The notes beneath the pieces are model-generated. The model did no database searches and had not been told where the DNA came from. It saw only the letters and a program-made list of their open reading frames with translations. Shown in pieces: positions 23,601 through 31,250 of a DNA stretch of 36,423 bases. How positions within the stretch are numbered: the first letter of the stretch is position 1; each line of letters begins with the position of its first letter. This DNA comes from a virus, in IMG/VR virus record IMGVR_UViG_3300043436_000718, positions 1 to 36,423 of that record; one strand, written 5' to 3'. The translations under genes and the position numbers were made by a program.

Positions 23601-25699
23601 CTAGACACTTTCCCCATTACACGATTCTTGTTATTAAGCAAGAAGTTCTTGGTCATTGTTGGAACACCTTGAATAACAATGTCCATTCCGTGAGCAAGGG
23701 TTGCGCTTAAGGCTGGCTCAAATAATGAGTTCTTTGGGATGTATGATGGTCTTGCCAATACATCCAGTGTCCAGTACTTGTTGAATGTTTCATAAAAAGC
23801 ATTAATTGTATCAGTTGTTCTAATTACACCAAGTTCAGGACCTGGCTTCTTAAGTGCAAGAATCAATTCTTTTTCAATAAAATTCCAAGGAGCCATACGA
23901 TATGACTCAATCAACTGGCTTTGTGTCTGAGCATCAGTAATTACGCGAGCACCAGTGGCATCCATAGCGTAACCAGTTCTTGCAATTGAGTTAGTAGAGT
24001 TAAGAACCTTATTCTTAATTTCTTGAGTAAAGTTTTTAATCTTTGCTATATCATAGAATCCATTTGAGAACGCAGTAACAAGACCAATCTGGTCATCTAG
24101 TTCTTCAAGTACATTCTTGCGCTGAATGTTTGTCTCAGCATTAGCAAGTTTTTGCTTGACTGAATTGCGAAATTCTGCAGCAGTAATTTTTACTGTAGGA
24201 CTAATTGAGACCATATTGGAACCATTTTTAAATAGGTCTATATCGTCAAAGAAAGCATCTATTTCTTTAAATGAGTCAAATGGTCGTGAACCAGAAAAAG
24301 TAACAAAGCCAAGAGGTTTCTCTGAACCAGTAAATCTAACTATTCTTGTAATAGGACCATTGAGGCTGCCACCTAAAATGCGCTCTTCAATTCTACCGAG
24401 TTTAGAAAAGTCACGTGTTACCGCAGCAGCACGAAGTTTACCAAGACGCTCACGTCCAGCAACGTACGCAGCCTTACCGATAATTGGCTCAGCAGGAATA
24501 TAATCCTTACCCTGCATCAAAGGAGTCTTTGTCTGTGGGTCAAGTAATGAGTCACGGATAAAGCGATACTCAGGTACACGATTGATTGCATCATCAAATG
24601 CTGAGTTCAATCGCTCCCAAGAAATTTCATCAAACTCTGGAAGTTTACCTTCTTCAATAGCCTTTGTCTTGAATACAGAGTTCATATCTGCAATTTCATA
24701 CAAGTCTGCAGGTGCATTCTTTGAAAGTCTATCAAGCGCTGGGAAATATCCCTTATCGGCAAGCAAAAGGTCTCTAATAGTATTTGGGTCAGTAGCACGT
24801 GATATAGGTCCAATAAGACCGCCATTGTTACTATACTTTTGAACCAGTTGACTTACTTCATTAATGTCGGTTGTAGATGCTAAGCGTTGGACATCTGAGC
24901 CAGCAGTAGTTAGGCGACCTGATGCACCGTCACTATTCTTAAATGTAACACCATCATTGATGTCCATTTCAAATTGTGATGACGCCTTGTTCTTTGTGGT
25001 TAATCCAACACCACGAGCAGCAAGATTACCAGCCTTCGCCATTGCACCGAAAGCACCGCCGATAGCAATATTAGATGCTGTAAAGTCAAGAATACCAGTA
25101 AAGTATCTACCTACAGTATTGTCAACAAACGCCCTCTGGATGTCATTATCATTCCATAGGTCAACTTCATCAAGGTCAATACCGCCAGCATTAAATGTTA
25201 TGTCTGCAGCATATTTAATTGGAGTTAGGTCTGACTTAGTAAAAGCCTTACCCATTGAAACTTTTTCAGAGCGGTTATACGCACTGACAATATCTTTGAC
25301 CTGAAAGCCTTTTTCAAATTCATCGCTTGCATATAGAGGTGATTCTATGTCGGTAATTAAACCAAGAGTTGATACTGGACGAGTAATATATGGCGAGATG
25401 ACTTCATCGTGAAGTTTAACTCCAGCCTTAAGAACTATGTCATTACTTGTTGCTTGATTCTTTATAGAGTATTTAAGGTTATCTTTGATAACTTGCTGCG
25501 CTTGCTCCTCAACACCCAACTGGCGGAGCAGCGGAGTCGCTCCAATTTCAACACCAGCGTTTGTGGCAACATTAGAAATAAATTGAGATGGAGACCCTAG
25601 ATTACCAGTGAAGGCATCTTTCCAGTAATCTACTGCGCTACCAAAAGTTTTGCCAACTGGTTTGGCGATATTGTCTAGGAAATCATTCCATAATGACAT
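20627..25699 (-). CDS. Giant 1690-aa virion protein, ejection-protein candidate
   Basis: This is the largest gene, with a clear AAGGAGATAGAATG start. The N-terminus (MSLWNDFLDNIAKPVGKTFG) is amphipathic; a hydrophobic Ala/Gly stretch near 210-225 (ASNIAIGGAFGAMAKAG) could enter a membrane; long helical/coiled-coil sequence spans about 690-860; the rest mixes helical and beta segments with no catalytic motif I can name. It is too far from tail genes to be a typical tape measure and lacks such repeats. Giant proteins near the portal in podoviruses are often packed in the head and injected, but this is inference. Confidence 0.7.
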   Translation of the reverse strand: MSLWNDFLDNIAKPVGKTFGSAVDYWKDAFTGNLGSPSQFISNVATNAGVEIGATPLLRQLGVEEQAQQVIKDNLKYSIKNQATSNDIVLKAGVKLHDEVISPYITRPVSTLGLITDIESPLYASDEFEKGFQVKDIVSAYNRSEKVSMGKAFTKSDLTPIKYAADITFNAGGIDLDEVDLWNDNDIQRAFVDNTVGRYFTGILDFTASNIAIGGAFGAMAKAGNLAARGVGLTTKNKASSQFEMDINDGVTFKNSDGASGRLTTAGSDVQRLASTTDINEVSQLVQKYSNNGGLIGPISRATDPNTIRDLLLADKGYFPALDRLSKNAPADLYEIADMNSVFKTKAIEEGKLPEFDEISWERLNSAFDDAINRVPEYRFIRDSLLDPQTKTPLMQGKDYIPAEPIIGKAAYVAGRERLGKLRAAAVTRDFSKLGRIEERILGGSLNGPITRIVRFTGSEKPLGFVTFSGSRPFDSFKEIDAFFDDIDLFKNGSNMVSISPTVKITAAEFRNSVKQKLANAETNIQRKNVLEELDDQIGLVTAFSNGFYDIAKIKNFTQEIKNKVLNSTNSIARTGYAMDATGARVITDAQTQSQLIESYRMAPWNFIEKELILALKKPGPELGVIRTTDTINAFYETFNKYWTLDVLARPSYIPKNSLFEPALSATLAHGMDIVIQGVPTMTKNFLLNNKNRVMGKVSRVYKGKEYRAVNKAVGDLSNELDAAVAQLDALTAEVSLFLQPEVNTIKLSPKVIQENKAIVLDQLKKTQKLVDDIELELRDAISPFGTMSQVPTIAGLERRIAFIENETSAASKAKFGSDIANAKSAIGAAKGAINTLAPNAAEILAANKNIALQYQVIDDILKSLGEARVKQADVFGKDAKYKARYYGKPEQYRMIAGQWVPIKSLFDENLMGAAFRSEFGNSRTVAATYLGERTIGVRQGMVLRRGPSTVTYINDPNYFEELAYYVNRSLRNDPLIKQALEGLPEEKIIQWARSDAGTSYLNQFGVVTEGNIPNLVRDRIGIVNRYLPDAEARSLALTKDVTSIELQKILSPKSRDLSPIHPLDFNVHTASEFGARTLGQIEQTINKGANWIFSKLTAPENPIRWASADRFFADSLAQKVNTLAEQGFKFTKADGTVDIDKINSIRSAARREALEANEKTFYTIRRQNKALYAARLATAFPTASLNAFYRYGRFALKSPERVSQFLYNYQAAFRSFGVDEYGIPTDDPLKATHLVVPATDTMGFFGGKGIRLNARSIGFLLNYPTPSLYASIATAKVFQWQPDAEDLMKEYLGANYDVIFPYGPQTSLSMAVVPRWANDLWNYANGPEGKKDFLDSYKDVHNYYRTLDEMKILKYPGDAAIRKATQENFLVKFGWSFNSLFGIPAKADTRPMKLYEDAYGLLVNKYQSQGIDITQAKELAGAEFLSKVGTDFPLDRITFKGSASNAYIQPTSKAYNRVFVENQKLAAELATVDPALVGLLTADLDQNPKEFNLSVYRKLQDPDTKLPGGELLNKVAISVKKEESLRNVNRVWEMYNQVTDILEQKAQQSDGKSLRSHPELLAARKKIAETLFRDESEVWWTEYNDPERGDKSFNYAYGLNKVASDETFMNKYGKTKFWSDVSDYLAIRNTIVSVYQDLPANDPRKSRLKKAYNATLDTFTPTWHPRLQDIIKRYFEEDTLKDATQRGSK

Positions 25700-25708
25700 T
25701 CTATCTCC

Positions 25709-25906
25709 TTAAACTCCGAATTGGTTTTTGGTCTTACCACCACGAGGCATTTCCCCAGTAAGCATTTCAATAAAAGAATCTCTGTCATCAACTGAATCCC
25801 AAGGAATAGTTGCAAGAGTCAAAGCAATTGCTGCATTCTCATAACCTAAAGAGTTTGCAAACTTGTCAATGTTGTCGTAAATCCCACCTGGAATCCAAGA
25901 GTTCAT
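25709..25906 (-). CDS. 65-aa protein, unknown
   Basis: It reads MNSWIPGGIYDNIDKFANSL and has the helical core ENAAIALTLATIPWDSVDDR. The ATG overlaps the preceding stop (ATGA), coupling it to the 153-aa gene. Probably a small head-assembly or virion protein. Confidence 0.65.
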   Translation of the reverse strand: MNSWIPGGIYDNIDKFANSLGYENAAIALTLATIPWDSVDDRDSFIEMLTGEMPRGGKTKNQFGV

Positions 25907-26364
25907 TGCATCTTCTTTAACAAGTAAGATAAAAATTGTTTGTATGAATCAGGAGCATCAACGCTGCGTCCCGCTTGCATCATTGCTGGCAAATACTTTT
26001 CAACAATAGCCTTATTCTCAATTGGGCGTTGGTCTTGTCCAATAGATGGAGGAAGGACTTCTGAACCAGGACCTGCACCAAAGTCAACACCTGCTGATAT
26101 TGGTTCTGACGGACGCATTGTTTCATCTAGAAGTGTTGGCATATTCATACCAATGCCACCCATTGATGGAGTTGCTGCTGCTGCCATAGGTGCTGATAAT
26201 TGTTGTTGCATAGTTTCTTGTCCTTGACCGTATGGAAGTCCTGAAATATATTGTGCTGGTTGCTTGCCTGATTGACCATTGCCACCAGTAGCAGAAATAT
26301 TGGCTGGGTTATTCTGTGGTGCTGTAGGGCGGTCTCCGCCACTTCTTCCCTTTACTCCAGCCAC
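25903..26364 (-). CDS. 153-aa Gly/Pro/Gln-rich protein after the peptidase
   Basis: It begins MAGVKGRSGGDRPTAPQNNP, a basic Gly-rich opening like that of many small terminase subunits, then a disordered Gln/Met/Gly region and one C-terminal helical domain (AIVEKYLPAMMQAGRS...LLKKMQ). It has no HTH, so it is probably not the small terminase. A portal-associated or peptidase-processed factor is a reasonable guess. Confidence 0.6.
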   Translation of the reverse strand: MAGVKGRSGGDRPTAPQNNPANISATGGNGQSGKQPAQYISGLPYGQGQETMQQQLSAPMAAAATPSMGGIGMNMPTLLDETMRPSEPISAGVDFGAGPGSEVLPPSIGQDQRPIENKAIVEKYLPAMMQAGRSVDAPDSYKQFLSYLLKKMQ

Positions 26365-26372
26365 AGTGCCTC

Positions 26373-26915
26373 CTACTTAATATGTTTAAATTGAGTTTTT
26401 GATAGATATGGTTTTGCTGTAAATGCTGTTAACTTACTTGCAATTTCCATTGCCTCATAAGCATCAGCACCAGCGTGTAGTGCGCCTAGCGCATACGCTG
26501 CTCCTGAACCTGCTGCGTAAACATTAGTGTCAGATTTAGATACTGAACACTCTTGGTCTACATCAAATATTTCGCCACCGACAGCAATAATAAACTGAAA
26601 GCGCATTTCTTTTGTATCTTCATCAAAGTTGTAGCCATTCTCAGATAAGCATTTACGTAGAGATGGCATAGCCTTGGCAATCATAAAGTGATATAGGTCT
26701 TTATAATCAGCCTTAGAAGGAACTGGTGGTTCCCATATATGTTGTGCTACATCACAAGGTAGAACTTCTCCAGAACCTGCGACTAAAAAGTGTCCCCGTT
26801 CAGCAATCTTCTTAACATCAGGGTGATTGTAAATTCGCCCACTGTCATCAGTTGTCTGACTGTCAGCAACAATTACTGCACTGTCTTTATATTCCAAGCC
26901 GATAATTGTTGTCAT
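26373..26915 (-). CDS. Proteasome/HslV-like Ntn-hydrolase (threonine peptidase) in the capsid-protease position
   Basis: The 180-aa protein starts MTTIIGLEYKDSAVIVADSQ. Removing Met1 exposes a Thr, as in HslV and proteasome beta subunits. Asp18 (Asp17 of the mature chain) sits in the conserved ADSQTT; VKK (34-36) matches the catalytic lysine region; VAGSGEV matches the Gly-rich lysine/serine pocket loop; and GSGAAYALGALHAGADAYEAM equals the GSGxxYA loop and the DA(x)EA helix near the C-terminus. Length equals bacterial HslV. It lies directly after the portal, where tailed phages normally encode the prohead protease, and no other protease gene is seen there. The start carries AAGTAGGGGACAATG. 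Fold assignment is fairly sure; the assembly role is inferred. Confidence 0.85.
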   Translation of the reverse strand: MTTIIGLEYKDSAVIVADSQTTDDSGRIYNHPDVKKIAERGHFLVAGSGEVLPCDVAQHIWEPPVPSKADYKDLYHFMIAKAMPSLRKCLSENGYNFDEDTKEMRFQFIIAVGGEIFDVDQECSVSKSDTNVYAAGSGAAYALGALHAGADAYEAMEIASKLTAFTAKPYLSKTQFKHIK

Positions 26916-26929
26916 TGTCCCCTACTTAA

Positions 26930-28711
26930 TTATAACCTTGCTGTTGTTGATGCTCTTCCGCTTGTTCTTCCAGATGCACTTAGGCTTGCTAGAATCGTTT
27001 GAATATCTGGTGTTGCTTCTTCCTGTGGAGCCATTGGTGCTTCTTCTGGAAGAGCGCCTCCTGCTGGAACGCCAGTGGGAGCAGGGGACGGTTGCTCAAC
27101 CTGAGTCGGTGCCCCAGCAGGAGGAACTGGTTGCTGCGGAGTGAATGTGGCTTCAATCGCGTCTTCTAGTGCTTGACCCTTTTGACGAGCCTTGATAACC
27201 GCAGCAATCTTATTTACCATATCTGATGGGTCTTGTCCCTGAGTTGCCATCGCAGGAATTGCTTGAGCCATAGCGGTAATGCCTCCAAGGAGTGCAGTAC
27301 GCATATTCTCAATTTCAATCTTTTCAAGTTCTTGTGTAACGTTTACAGTGAATGGAAGTTCACGCATTGCCATATCCTTAGAGATAAGACCGCCACCCAA
27401 TGCCTGAAGCATAAAGATAAGTCCCTGTGCTGGATTTAATCCAGCCAACATTCCATAACGAACATCTGCAGAATAATCTTGCTTGATGTCCTTTGTTGGT
27501 TTGTATGTAATTTCATAAGGTGAACCAGAGTCAACGCCACGAATTGTCTTCTCTTCTGGGAAAATCATTTCGTCTACTTCAAAGCAGATTGAAATTACAT
27601 CACGAAGAGTTGCAGCAAAGATGGCTTGTGCTGATTTAACTTGTGTATCAAAGGCTCCCATAAGAGCCTGAACGCCTTGTCCAGTGACGATAGAAGCATC
27701 AATGTTTCCTGTACGTCCTTCAGGATAACGTGTGCCTACACGAAGTTCTTGATTAAGTTGGGCTTGTTCAGTGAACGCACCTTGTGGAAGTGATAGTTCT
27801 ACACGGCGCACACCTGCTGGATTTGAAGTACGGATAACCGCATCTCCACCCAACTGGAGTTCTTGTACATCTTGTGGAAGTACAATAGGAGCCTGTACAG
27901 ATTTCTCTGCAGCCTCCATAGCAAGCAAAGCAAAACGATTGCGAAGCAATTGAATGCCAAGTACATCGTCAAATTGTCCACGTAGTTCACCATCAATAGA
28001 TGGCTTACGTGCAACAACAACCATCATTTTACCAAGAGGATTGTTAGCACGTGAAAGAACTAAGTCGCCCTTTGATGGGATGTAAATAACTGACTGGTCT
28101 TTGTCGTAATAGCGAATCATCTCAACCTGGTGATTGAGGTCTTGCTTGTAGCCGTAGCCGCCTAGCAATTCTCTTTCATACTCAGGAAATTGTGAAACAA
28201 GTTCGCCTAGTGTCAGTGTGTATCGTTTTGCAAATGCAACACAGCGTCCATAGCGGTCAAATTCTGGGTAAGCCCCAATAGGATTTTCTATGCGGATGCG
28301 TGGCAGTTTGCTTTCTTCGTCTAATTCAATAATGAAAGGGACGAAACCATATGTTATGTACCAGTCGGCTCCTGAGTACATTTGGACCGCGAGGTCAGAA
28401 TGCTGAAAATAATTAGAAGCAATGCGAGTTCTCTTGTCCGCGAAACTACGAGCACGGTCATTAACCGCATTCGCTGCCGAGCAGTTGACGGCTGGTAGTG
28501 GTGCCATAACTTCGGATAAGTCGCGGGCAACAATGTCAATAAAATTCGCAACGACATTTGCGTCTACTCCATCTGGAAAGAAGTCAGGATAGACTTCGGC
28601 AATCTTTCCTTTACGGACAGCAAGAACGTCAAGGTTGCGAGAATCTCTCTCGTTATTGCGATAGCGCAGAGCAAGAACTCGTGCTGCAATCTGTTCCATT
28701 GTTAAAGCCAT
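26930..28711 (-). CDS. Portal protein
   Basis: The 593-aa reading from ATG 28711 (MALTMEQIAARVLALRYRNN) is preferred: ATAGGAC lies upstream and it starts 7 bases after the terminase stop, whereas a longer frame overlaps the terminase. The order terminase-portal, the size, the helical N-terminus, the central beta region (GFVPFIIELDEES, RIENPIGAYPEFDRYG), the long helix region and the Pro/Ala/Gln-rich C-terminal tail fit a portal. It forms the dodecameric DNA entry ring at one capsid vertex. Confidence 0.85.
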   Translation of the reverse strand: MALTMEQIAARVLALRYRNNERDSRNLDVLAVRKGKIAEVYPDFFPDGVDANVVANFIDIVARDLSEVMAPLPAVNCSAANAVNDRARSFADKRTRIASNYFQHSDLAVQMYSGADWYITYGFVPFIIELDEESKLPRIRIENPIGAYPEFDRYGRCVAFAKRYTLTLGELVSQFPEYERELLGGYGYKQDLNHQVEMIRYYDKDQSVIYIPSKGDLVLSRANNPLGKMMVVVARKPSIDGELRGQFDDVLGIQLLRNRFALLAMEAAEKSVQAPIVLPQDVQELQLGGDAVIRTSNPAGVRRVELSLPQGAFTEQAQLNQELRVGTRYPEGRTGNIDASIVTGQGVQALMGAFDTQVKSAQAIFAATLRDVISICFEVDEMIFPEEKTIRGVDSGSPYEITYKPTKDIKQDYSADVRYGMLAGLNPAQGLIFMLQALGGGLISKDMAMRELPFTVNVTQELEKIEIENMRTALLGGITAMAQAIPAMATQGQDPSDMVNKIAAVIKARQKGQALEDAIEATFTPQQPVPPAGAPTQVEQPSPAPTGVPAGGALPEEAPMAPQEEATPDIQTILASLSASGRTSGRASTTARL

Positions 28712-28718
28712 TGTTGTC

Positions 28719-30587
28719 CTATCCGTATTGTTCAGACCATTGGGAGGCGAATGCCTCATCTAAATTAAGTGACCCTCTGTTTGACTTTTGTGCACGAGTA
28801 GCCCAACGGTTCTGTGCATATTGACCTACGCGACTTGATGTTTGCATTAACTCACGGATGCGGATGACCGCAAACCAGAGAGCCATTACGCAGTCGGTAG
28901 GGTTTCTAGTATCAGGCTTCCACGTAATAAGTTGCTGTACTAGCGCCTTAAGACCTTCAGAGCCTTCATTGCTTGGTAATTCAATTAAGTTGTTATCTTG
29001 GAAGCGACCATCACGGGTGTTTCCAAATAGCGTAGCCATAGATGCCACACCAAAAGAAGTGTCCCACTTGTTCTTGCCAGTGAAGTGTGAGTTCAACTGG
29101 CAGCCATATGAGGCTAGAAAGTTTCGCAAGTTATCATCTAAGGCGTAAGCCTTCTGATGAGCGTTGATTTCAATTCTTAGTTCTTGTGGGCGGTACTTCT
29201 CAACCCACTCTTCAATTAAAGTCTGAATCTTGGCTGGCGTAGGCTCAGTCATATTGATGCAGTCAAGAATATAAATCTTGCCATCACTACGATTGTATGT
29301 TGCTACTACTGCAGCCGTTGCACCTGCCATAGCAGGGTCAAGACCGATAATGGTATAACCAGATTCTATATGTCTTGGATGACCTGGAGTTCCTTCTTTG
29401 AGAGGTCCACGCTTACGCATTCCGTTGACTGAACCTGCGACACAAGTTGGTGAGAAGATAGAGTCTTCTTGCACGTCTTCTTGTTGGTAGACCATAGCCC
29501 AGACAGATGGCGCAACTTCAGAGCGTCTCTTAAATAAAGAGGGTCCATCCCATTTCGGATAAAGTCCATCAGGTCCTGCCTCGTCAATTTCATTTTCTTG
29601 TAAATTAGATTTAGCCCACAACGTCTTCCAGTTTTCAGGCTTCTCATCAAATTCAAGAACGGCTGGCATAGCACAGTAAGTGAAAGGGGTCTTGCCACCT
29701 GACCATTGTCCTGGGTCACGAATCATTTTATAAAGGTCAATGGGCGCGACACGGGTTCCTACGATAAGCAGTTTTCCGTGCCGCCCCAAACGTGTGATAA
29801 CTTCCTTCTGAAGCCATTCAATTTGCTTCTCCCACTCGTGGGCATTTGAGTTCATCACAACATCGTCTAGGATGATTAGGTCAGCGCGAGCACCGTAAAT
29901 CTGTGAACCAAATCCAAGAGCCTGAACCGTTGGGTCCTTTTCGCCTGAATCACGTCCCGTTCCTAGGTAAATCATATCTGCTGACCATTGGGTTGCATCA
30001 GCCTTATATCCGCCATTAGGACCGAAGGCGGTCTGTAGTTTGATATAGGCGGGGTGGCTTAGGCGGGTCTTAATCGCACCTAAGAATTTTCTAGCCATAC
30101 CCTGAGTCTTAGAGACAATGATGACTCTGGCATTCGGGTTGGTCACTATGTTGTACAAAACGTAGTTGGTTGTAATCGTAGTTGACTTGGCGTGCTCAGG
30201 GGGTACGTTGATAAGTACACGCTTCGGGTCGCCAGGCTCATAGGTAATCCCAGGTGGCAACCAAGATGGCTCACGACCTTCAATCAGGTCTAGCCAGTCA
30301 AGTTGGTGTTCAAAGAGTTTGGCGTCTAGGAACTGCTCACAGAAGTCGGGGAAGGATATGTTCTTCAAATCCCCAAGGTCTGCAATTACACCCTTACCCG
30401 CTAGGCGGGCTTTGTCGGCTCGTTCCTTAAAGGCTGGGTCATTCATAGACCATTGCCTAAAGGTCACATCGTTTCTACCAACGGATGCCATAGCAGCCGT
30501 AATAGTCGAACCCTGACCTAATTGGATAAGAACTTTCTCCTGGGCTTCGCCCTTTGGGATGTTCTGAATTCCAGGCTTACGTCCCAT
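28719..30587 (-). CDS. Terminase large subunit with N-terminal HTH-like region
   Basis: The 622-aa packaging motor has an ATPase part with the Walker A-like NVPPEHAKST (127-136), Walker B LIILDD (237-242) and coupling motif VGTR (276-279), then an RNase H-like nuclease with D417 (GLDPAMAG), E473 (RIEINAH) and D565 (NPTD). Residues ~14-60 resemble a helix-turn-helix as in small terminase subunits (ITAAMASVGRNDVTFRQWSM). No separate small-subunit gene is seen, so the DNA-recognition function may be fused. It is the first gene of the late operon. Confidence 0.93.
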   Translation of the reverse strand: MGRKPGIQNIPKGEAQEKVLIQLGQGSTITAAMASVGRNDVTFRQWSMNDPAFKERADKARLAGKGVIADLGDLKNISFPDFCEQFLDAKLFEHQLDWLDLIEGREPSWLPPGITYEPGDPKRVLINVPPEHAKSTTITTNYVLYNIVTNPNARVIIVSKTQGMARKFLGAIKTRLSHPAYIKLQTAFGPNGGYKADATQWSADMIYLGTGRDSGEKDPTVQALGFGSQIYGARADLIILDDVVMNSNAHEWEKQIEWLQKEVITRLGRHGKLLIVGTRVAPIDLYKMIRDPGQWSGGKTPFTYCAMPAVLEFDEKPENWKTLWAKSNLQENEIDEAGPDGLYPKWDGPSLFKRRSEVAPSVWAMVYQQEDVQEDSIFSPTCVAGSVNGMRKRGPLKEGTPGHPRHIESGYTIIGLDPAMAGATAAVVATYNRSDGKIYILDCINMTEPTPAKIQTLIEEWVEKYRPQELRIEINAHQKAYALDDNLRNFLASYGCQLNSHFTGKNKWDTSFGVASMATLFGNTRDGRFQDNNLIELPSNEGSEGLKALVQQLITWKPDTRNPTDCVMALWFAVIRIRELMQTSSRVGQYAQNRWATRAQKSNRGSLNLDEAFASQWSEQYG

Positions 30588-30678
30588 TAAATTTGCCCCT
30601 TAAATCGGTCATATAACGCTACCGTTAAAACGGCATAACTCTGGCTGTCTACCTACGAAGTAGGTTATATATTTATAT

Positions 30679-30708
30679 ATTATATATAACGAACGAGCGT
30701 AGTCCCAA
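30679..30708 (-). promoter_or_regulatory. Candidate late-operon promoter
   Basis: On the minus strand TTGGGA (30708-30703) and TATAAT (30684-30679) are separated by 18 bases, about 95 bases ahead of the terminase start. The -10 is perfect; the -35 matches four of six. TA-rich sequence nearby weakens the case. Confidence 0.35.
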
Positions 30709-30815
30709 ACGAAGCGAGTTCGTTTAGAACTACTAAGAATATTAATTCTTATATATAAGATAACCCGTTGGAAACGGGTAAACCGAACACTTATTATTAA
30801 AATATTTTAAAAAAG

Positions 30816-30834
30816 TTGCCCTCTGGGGCAAAAG
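30816..30834 (-). terminator. Leftward intrinsic terminator upstream of the late promoter
   Basis: TTGCCC and GGGCAA (30816-30821, 30826-30831) form a stem; on the minus strand it is followed by CTTTTTTAAAA. It would stop leftward transcription coming from the early side before the terminase gene, or act as an antitermination checkpoint. Confidence 0.5.
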
Positions 30835-30960
30835 TGCTGGTCAGAAGGTATATTATATAGCCCCCTTATTATATAACAGAAATTTTTTACCTGAGTATAT
30901 ATATATGTATGTTGTCGGATTTAATAAGCCTACCCTCAAATCCCTAGGATTCTCGGTAAT

Positions 30961-30981
30961 CCTCAACCCTCAACCTCAACC
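30961..30981 (+). repeat. Tandem CCTCAAC repeats (iteron-like)
   Basis: CCTCAAC CCTCAAC CTCAACC follow each other without spacing, with a further CCTCAAA just upstream (30943-30949). Part of the repeat also pairs with GAGGGTT at 30983-30989. Confidence 0.5.
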
Positions 30982-31109
30982 AGAGGGTTAGACATTCCTT
31001 TTCTGACTTAAGACTTAAATAAATGTTCTTCCAAGGGAATTAAACAACACTATTGTTGCGTAATTCAGGGGTTGATTGCGGGGTGGACTATCCCCCCGCT
31101 CAATCTCAA

Positions 31110-31125
31110 GGGGGGGGGGGGGGGG
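31110..31125 (+). repeat. Run of 16 G residues
   Basis: An uninterrupted G16 follows TCCCCCC (31091-31097) by 12 bases, so a C6/G6 stem can form. Homopolymers this long are unusual in a compact phage genome. The true length may vary or be misread. Confidence 0.7.
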
Positions 31126-31132
31126 AAGATGG

Positions 31133-31161
31133 TTGAAGATTCAATAGTTGAAAGTTCAACT
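31133..31161. promoter_or_regulatory. Two tandem operator-like dyads
   Basis: TTGAA-ga-TTCAA (31133-31144) and AGTTGAA-ag-TTCAACT (31146-31161) share half-site and spacing and lie one base apart. They could bind a dimeric regulator controlling the early operon. Confidence 0.5.
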
Positions 31162-31238
31162 ACTTTAAATTGTCGACAAATCTACATTCTAACCCCAGAA
31201 ATCTCACCCCTATTTCTCACCCCTAAAAGGGCGTGGAG

Positions 31239-31250
31239 AGTTGTACAACT
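31239..31250. promoter_or_regulatory. Perfect 12-base palindrome AGTTGTACAACT
   Basis: It lies 65 bases before the first early gene and is followed by GTGCAA. Half of it (GTACAACT), with a nearby GTGCAA, reappears at 33645-33661 before the 65-aa gene, hinting at a shared operator. Confidence 0.45.

Noticed and set aside
25903-26364. Small terminase subunit based on the MAGVKGRSGG opening
   Set aside because: The remaining protein is disordered and Gln/Gly-rich, lacks an HTH, and follows the peptidase rather than preceding the large subunit.
31110-31125. G16 run as proof of a cos or pac site
   Set aside because: Nearness to the terminase gene is suggestive only; no end signature can be read from sequence alone.
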